The translations under genes and the position numbers were made by a program. A stretch of 64,000 bases of DNA from CAYSRC01 sp964446385 (lineage in GTDB: Bacteria; Bacillota; Clostridia; Oscillospirales; Ruminococcaceae), in NCBI GenBank assembly GCA_964446385.1, contig CAYUOH010000006.1, positions 58,823 to 122,822 of the forward strand, in the 5' to 3' direction. The notes beneath the pieces were generated by a model that did not search any database, was not told the DNA's origin, and saw nothing but the letters and a program-made list of their open reading frames with translations. Each line of letters begins with the position of its first letter. Position 1 is the stretch's first letter. This document shows, one piece after another, positions 60,006 through 64,000 of this stretch.

Positions 60006-61898
60006 TCAGATACCAAGAGCGGCACGTTTTTTCTCAATGCCCTCGATAATGGCGTCGCACAGCTGATCGGGATCGGTATTGATTATATAGCCCGCGCCGA
60101 CCATCTGGCGTGTACCTTCGGTTATAAGTTCCATCATAGTGTCGGAACCTTCAACCTGGGGCTTGATGCCGAGGTAGGTGTCAATACCTGTGCTGACAAC
60201 ATAGTTGGCGATGGAAACGGCTTTTTCACTCATCCACTCAGGTGCGCAACCCACGACGGGAACCTGTGGAACATCGATACCCCAGTCCTTGGCTATTCCG
60301 GTGGCGAGAATCATCATGCGGCTTATATCAACGCATGAACCCATATGAAGAACGGGAGGAATATCAACCAGCTCGCAGACACGCTTGATTCCGGCGCCGC
60401 AGAAGTCCTTGGCAGCCTTGTTCATCAAACCGTACTTGGCGGCAGCCTGTGCGGAGCAGCCGGTAACGATCACGATGATGTCGTTCTTGAGCAGGCGTTT
60501 CATGATTTCGATATGCGAATAGTCGGGGCGTACCTTGGGGTTGTTGCAGCCGACCATGGCAACCGCGCCGCGGATAACACCGGCTTTGATGCACTCAATA
60601 AGGGGTTCGTATGTATCAAGGGTGTCGATGTGGCTGTTTGTAACTCCATCAAGGCACTTGCGGATGGCTTCGCACGAATAGCCTACGTTAGCTTTCTGCT
60701 TGTATTCGGGCACGTATATCTTGGATTCATCACGGTTTTTAAAGTTTTCAACGGCCTGGCGGACCAAATCACGGCCCTGATCGCGAGCAGTGGCCACATC
60801 AAACTGCATATATGTGGATCCCTTAATTCTGGCCTTGGGAGAAGTGGAGACGAATTTCGTGTGGAAGCATTCGCTTAAAGGCCCGAGTGAGGGGAAGATG
60901 CACTGTACGTCGACAACCATCAGCTCGACTATACCGGTAAGCATGGCGTTTTCCTGCTGGAGGAAGTTGCCGGCCATACGGACGCCGTGTCTCATGGCTA
61001 CTTCGTTTGCCGTACAACAAAGACCTACAACGTTGATTCCCTTTGCACCCTGCTGATGTGCAAGCTCAACAAGGTCACGGTCCTGGGATGCCAGAACGAC
61101 CATCTCAGACATTGCGGGGTCATGGCCGTGTACGATGATGTTGACCATGTCCTTCTCGAGAACGCCGAGGTTCGCCTCGGTGTCACGCGGGGTGGGTGTG
61201 CCGAACAGAACGTCGCTGAACTCGGTACCCATCATTGAACCACCCCATCCGTCGGAAAGGCCGGTACGCAGGCCCTGCATTACAAGAGCTTTGGGATCGC
61301 TGGTGTTGCCCATATGGGTCATATGCATTGCGGTGGTGACTTCGCGGTCAACCGCACGGGGAACGATGTCGTATTTTTTCCAGATTTCCTTGCGTTCTTC
61401 GTTTGCACGCTCGATAAAGTTAAGTGTGCCGAAGGGTTTTCCGTATTCCATAAGTCCTATGTAGGCAACCTCATGGGCTACTTCGTAGATGTCGCGGCCT
61501 TCGGTCTCGACGCCCCATTCCTTGGCGATCTTTTCAAGTTTGGCAACATCGGTAATCTTGTAGCTGCCGTTAGGGTCTGCATTGTAAAGAACATTGCAGA
61601 TTTCACGACCATGGTCGGAGTGAGTGGCAGCGCCACCCGCGACAAAACGCAGGTAATTTCTACCGGCTATGGTGTCTGCATCGGCACCGCAGATACCGCG
61701 GGGAGACTTGGGAGTGACGCGGCAGGGCCCCATCGAGCAGATACGGCAGCATATACCGCTTTCACCGAATTTGCAGGAAGGAGTTTGCGCACGTTTACGG
61801 TCTTCCCAGGTTTCTGCACCTACCATAACGGCAGTCTCCTTAAGGCGAGCGGAAACAGATTCCATCTGTTCAACAGTAGTAAAATTGTCGTAATTCAT
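60006..61898 (-). CDS. acsA: Anaerobic Ni-Fe carbon monoxide dehydrogenase (CODH/ACS beta)
   Basis: 630-residue CooS-type dehydrogenase that reduces CO2 to CO for acetyl-CoA synthase. The N-terminal ligands are D-cluster Cys42 and Cys50, and B-cluster Cys51, Cys54, Cys59 and Cys70. The C-cluster ligands are also all visible: His in VHGHDPAMSE, and Cys in LCCTANE, DVQCIFPSL, VGCNNPKVRP, TGCSAQAAAKYG and MGSCVDISRM. It should therefore be catalytically complete. ATAAGGAGAA precedes the ATG. It is first in the minus-strand operon, behind a promoter with the shared palindrome. Confidence 0.96.
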   Translation of the reverse strand: MNYDNFTTVEQMESVSARLKETAVMVGAETWEDRKRAQTPSCKFGESGICCRICSMGPCRVTPKSPRGICGADADTIAGRNYLRFVAGGAATHSDHGREICNVLYNADPNGSYKITDVAKLEKIAKEWGVETEGRDIYEVAHEVAYIGLMEYGKPFGTLNFIERANEERKEIWKKYDIVPRAVDREVTTAMHMTHMGNTSDPKALVMQGLRTGLSDGWGGSMMGTEFSDVLFGTPTPRDTEANLGVLEKDMVNIIVHGHDPAMSEMVVLASQDRDLVELAHQQGAKGINVVGLCCTANEVAMRHGVRMAGNFLQQENAMLTGIVELMVVDVQCIFPSLGPLSECFHTKFVSTSPKARIKGSTYMQFDVATARDQGRDLVRQAVENFKNRDESKIYVPEYKQKANVGYSCEAIRKCLDGVTNSHIDTLDTYEPLIECIKAGVIRGAVAMVGCNNPKVRPDYSHIEIMKRLLKNDIIVIVTGCSAQAAAKYGLMNKAAKDFCGAGIKRVCELVDIPPVLHMGSCVDISRMMILATGIAKDWGIDVPQVPVVGCAPEWMSEKAVSIANYVVSTGIDTYLGIKPQVEGSDTMMELITEGTRQMVGAGYIINTDPDQLCDAIIEGIEKKRAALGI

Positions 61899-61934
61899 GG
61901 GATGATTCTCCTTATGAAATTTGAAAACATAGGG

Positions 61935-61948
61935 CTTGTCTATACAAG
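61935..61948. promoter_or_regulatory. Operator-like palindrome at the acsA transcription start
   Basis: On the coding (minus) strand CTTGTATAGACAAG begins three bases after the -10 box. It differs at one position from the acsD site at 46344 and keeps the same inverted CTTGT/ACAAG arms. Confidence 0.65.
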
Positions 61949-61951
61949 GTA

Positions 61952-61980
61952 ATAATATAGTGTAGGGGGGTTACAGTCAA
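61952..61980 (-). promoter_or_regulatory. Promoter of acsA-cooC-acsB
   Basis: On the minus strand: TTGACT (61980-61975), 17-bp spacer, TATTAT (61957-61952). Start is predicted near 61945, with a leader of about 45 nt. The -35 box is identical to that of acsD. Confidence 0.75.
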
Positions 61981-62421
61981 GTTTTTATATACATATAAAT
62001 AAACATTTGGCATTTTGCCCAAAGTTCACGCTTCAGTATGTACATATTGAGCAAATACAAAATTATGAAAAGTCGGACGGGTGTTTGTACGCGGGGAGCA
62101 TAGGGCGGCGGTACCTAGCGATTTCGAGCCGTAGGTGATGAATGATTTAAACACAGTGTAGGAAGCATTATTTTTGGTCTCGAACAAATGCCGTTTTCGG
62201 ATTTCTACTATTTTTAGAACCTCCGTACATTTGGGACAACCTGATTATGTGAAAAGAATCTGGTCCTTTCAAGAATAATTATCATGTTGCACATTTATAG
62301 AAAGCAAACCTTGTCTGATATGCACAATGAAAGTCTTGCAGTTATTGACGACAGGGGGGTTATAATGATACCCTTTCAATTGTATAAATATGTTCCAAAA
62401 CGCTGAGAGGACGTAATAATT
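61981..62421. other. AT-rich spacer between the acsA promoter and methyltransferase module 2
   Basis: This stretch has no protein gene or tRNA that I can support. A TATAAT at 62357-62362 with TTGCAG 19 bp upstream may serve the downstream module. Near it TTGTCTGATATGCACAA carries TTGT/ACAA ends but not the full acs palindrome. No terminator or repeat was found. Confidence 0.5.
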
Positions 62422-62502
62422 ATGGAAACCAAAGTACTTTCGGCGTCCCGAATTCAATTATTCCGAGAAGTGGCTAATTTAAAAAAACCGACAAGGGTGT
62501 AA
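62422..62502 (+). pseudogene. 26-codon frame, probable N-terminal shard of a UroD-family methyltransferase
   Basis: ATG at 62422 to TAA at 62500 encodes METKVLSASRIQLFREVANL then KKPTRV. The pattern ending in (K/G)xPxRV resembles the first 25-30 residues of UroD-type methyltransferases, where the text continues VP(I/V). Here a stop follows directly, and four bases later the next gene starts. It could be a deletion relic, or a small ORF used to couple translation of the MeTr gene. GAGAGG lies 11 bases upstream, a weak ribosome site. Confidence 0.4.
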
Positions 62503-62505
62503 TAA

Positions 62506-63318
62506 ATGATTATAATAGGTGAAAAAATCAATGGCGCAATCCCCGCAGTGGGAAAGGCTATATCGGAGCGCGACGACAGCGTAATCCGCGCTCGCGTACG
62601 CTCCCAGACAGCGGCCGGTGCGGACTATATAGACTGCGCCCCCGGTACCGAGACCTCGCTGGAATACGACGCTATGTGCTGGCTTATCGACATTATCCAG
62701 GATGAAACCGACATTCCCGTGTGCATCGACAGTCCCGCCGTGGCACTTCTTGCGCGGATTATCAGCGAAGGACGTTTGAAGAAACCCGGTATGATTAATT
62801 CGGTCAACGAAGAGGGCGCCAAGTGCGAAACTATTTTTCCGCTTATTGCCGGCTCAGAATGGAACGTCGTGGGACTTACATGCGACAGGGAGGGCATCCC
62901 ATCCGACCCTGTGAAGAGAATAGCAATAGCGTCTTCAATAATTGAGAAGGCCGATAAATACGGCGTGGACTGCACAAAGCTTCACATAGATCCCTGCGTG
63001 ATGGCTCTTGCGACTCAACCCAGTGCTCTTACGGACTTTGTATACTGTATTCGTGGAATACACGCCATGACCCCGATCGTAAAGGTGATCGGTGCAATCT
63101 CCAACATAAGCTATGAGATGCCGGCCAGAAAATACGTAAACATGAGTTTTATGAACGCCGCGGTGGCAGCAGGCCTTGATTCCGTTATCATGGACCCAAC
63201 GTCCCAGGATATGATGGGCGCTCTTTACGCTGCGGAAGCACTTGCGGGAGCCGACAAAGGCGGGCGCAAATACAACAGAGCTTACCGCAAAGGCTTATTC
63301 GGCCAGAAAAAACAGTAA
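62506..63318 (+). CDS. Methyl-THF:corrinoid protein methyltransferase (MeTr family), module 2
   Basis: 270 residues, a paralogue of the gene at 54345: IIIGEKINGAIPAVGKAI, GADYIDCAPGTE, IPVCIDSPAVALL, PGMINSVNEEG and VKVIGAISNISYEMPARKY. Same fold and expected role, methyl transfer between THF and a corrinoid protein, which is encoded 27 bp downstream. AAGGGTG is six bases before the ATG. In contrast to module 1, no UroD-type gene lies behind it inside the window. Confidence 0.88.
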   Translation: MIIIGEKINGAIPAVGKAISERDDSVIRARVRSQTAAGADYIDCAPGTETSLEYDAMCWLIDIIQDETDIPVCIDSPAVALLARIISEGRLKKPGMINSVNEEGAKCETIFPLIAGSEWNVVGLTCDREGIPSDPVKRIAIASSIIEKADKYGVDCTKLHIDPCVMALATQPSALTDFVYCIRGIHAMTPIVKVIGAISNISYEMPARKYVNMSFMNAAVAAGLDSVIMDPTSQDMMGALYAAEALAGADKGGRKYNRAYRKGLFGQKKQ

Positions 63319-63345
63319 ATTACGGAATAAGGAGAATATGTATAA

Positions 63346-63981
63346 ATGGATTTTGAAGCGATTAAAACGGCAATGGCCGAACTTGAGGAAGACACCCTGA
63401 TGGAGTACATCGTTCAGGTGGCCGAAAGCGGCGGTGATGATGTCGACGCCGCTATGGCCGCCATGCAGGACGGAATGAAAGAGGTTGGTGTACTGTTCGA
63501 GAGCGGCGAGTATTTCGTAGGTGATCTTATCTACGCCGGCGAAATTATGACCGCGGCGATGGAGGCACTTAAACCCGCTATGAAAGGCGAGGGCGCCGAA
63601 AAGACCGGAAAGATGATTCTCTGCACCGTAAAGTACGACCTGCATGATATTGGCAAAAAAATCGTTAAGGCCTTGCTGGAGGCGGCAGGATTTGAGATTG
63701 TCGATCTCGGTATCGACACCCCTCCCGAGAAGATAGTCGAGGCCGCGAAGGAAAACGATATTCATATTATCGGACTTTCCGGAGTGCTTACGCTGGCACT
63801 TGACTCCATGAAAGCGACTGTCGAGGCGTTCAACCAGGCCGGCATCCGTGATAGCGTGAAGATCATCATTGGCGGGGCACCTGTCAACGAGGAAGCATGC
63901 AAAAAAATCGGTGCCGACGAATGGGCTCAGAGCCCACAGAAGACTGTGGATACCTGCCGCGAGTGGGCAAAATTATATTAA
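63346..63981 (+). CDS. Methyltransferase corrinoid protein, module 2
   Basis: 211 residues, with a helical cap (about 1-85) and a B12 domain: cobalt ligand motif KYDLHDIGKKIV with Asp98-x-His100-x-x-Gly103, IIGLSGVLTLAL and IIGGAPVNEEAC. It is a paralogue of the corrinoid protein at 55186 but with distinct cap residues, suggesting a different methyltransferase I partner. AAGGAGAA precedes the ATG. What follows the stop (AAAAAAGCCCCCTAAGG) looks like the first arm of a terminator cut by the window end. Confidence 0.92.
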   Translation: MDFEAIKTAMAELEEDTLMEYIVQVAESGGDDVDAAMAAMQDGMKEVGVLFESGEYFVGDLIYAGEIMTAAMEALKPAMKGEGAEKTGKMILCTVKYDLHDIGKKIVKALLEAAGFEIVDLGIDTPPEKIVEAAKENDIHIIGLSGVLTLALDSMKATVEAFNQAGIRDSVKIIIGGAPVNEEACKKIGADEWAQSPQKTVDTCREWAKLY

Positions 63982-64000
63982 ATAAAAAAGCCCCCTAAGG

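Noticed and set aside
1..64000. CRISPR arrays, insertion sequences, att sites, prophage genes
   Set aside because: No regularly spaced repeats, transposase or integrase coding, or tRNA-end duplications were seen.

Overview
The window looks like chromosome from an anaerobic, acetogenic member of the class Clostridia, moderate in GC content. The evidence is: a full S10-spc-alpha ribosomal operon in Firmicute order with secY-adk-map-KOW-infA-rpmJ; zinc-type S14, S4 and L36; a short archaeal/eukaryotic-type prolyl-tRNA synthetase; a TelA-XpaC pair; and a nearly complete carbonyl branch of the Wood-Ljungdahl pathway. The genus cannot be named from the sequence. I see no rRNA, CRISPR array, insertion sequence or prophage. 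The few degraded genes (a serine dehydratase shard, a response regulator shard, a probable methyltransferase shard) lie in spacers outside the core operons.

Region 1 (1-10.5 kb) is mixed housekeeping: the 3' part of a sodium/alanine symporter gene, tRNA-Ser(GCT) and tRNA-Leu(GAG), a GyrI-like sensor protein, an Old Yellow Enzyme-type oxidoreductase, telA-xpaC, acpP, proS, hpf and a THUMP-domain rRNA methyltransferase. Region 2 (10.5-26.4 kb) is the ribosomal superoperon. It starts at a clear promoter, continues through a leader of about 300 nt, and ends at a terminator after rplQ. Region 3 (26.4-31.5 kb) is a two-component system divergent from a copper ATPase and chaperone. Region 4 (31.6-34.9 kb) is a compact four-gene cassette of an HprK-like kinase, an anchorless signal-peptidase-like protein and a Wzm/Wzt-type ABC exporter. 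Region 5 (35-45.7 kb) holds tsaD-rimI-polA, a dus gene, a helical surface-like protein, an EamA transporter, an unknown protein, a translational GTPase fused to a Rae1/YacP nuclease, and a glyoxalase-fold protein.

Region 6 (46.3-64 kb) is C1 and corrinoid metabolism. acsD-acsC-acsE encode the corrinoid iron-sulfur protein and its methyltransferase. They are followed by two ASKHA-type reductive activators, DUF3786 and DUF2284 proteins, and a three-component methyltransferase module (MeTr, corrinoid protein, UroD-family methyltransferase). Converging on this block is acsB-cooC-acsA, encoding acetyl-CoA synthase, a nickel-insertion ATPase and CO dehydrogenase. A second MeTr-corrinoid protein pair starts beyond acsA. 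Together these genes would move methyl groups from methylated substrates and methyl-THF through corrinoid proteins to the acetyl-CoA synthase A-cluster. The activators would rescue oxidised cobalt.

The strongest unannotated signal is a 14-bp inverted repeat, CTTGTATATACAAG, at the predicted transcription start of acsD. A near-identical copy (13 of 14) occupies the same place at the divergently located acsA promoter, 15.6 kb away. Both promoters also share a TTGACT -35 box. This looks like the operator of an unknown regulator that co-controls both halves of the acetyl-CoA synthase system. Other items worth a second look are an orphan structured RNA/attenuator at 45.84-46.07 kb, the GTPase-Rae1 fusion, and the kinase/peptidase/exporter cassette.
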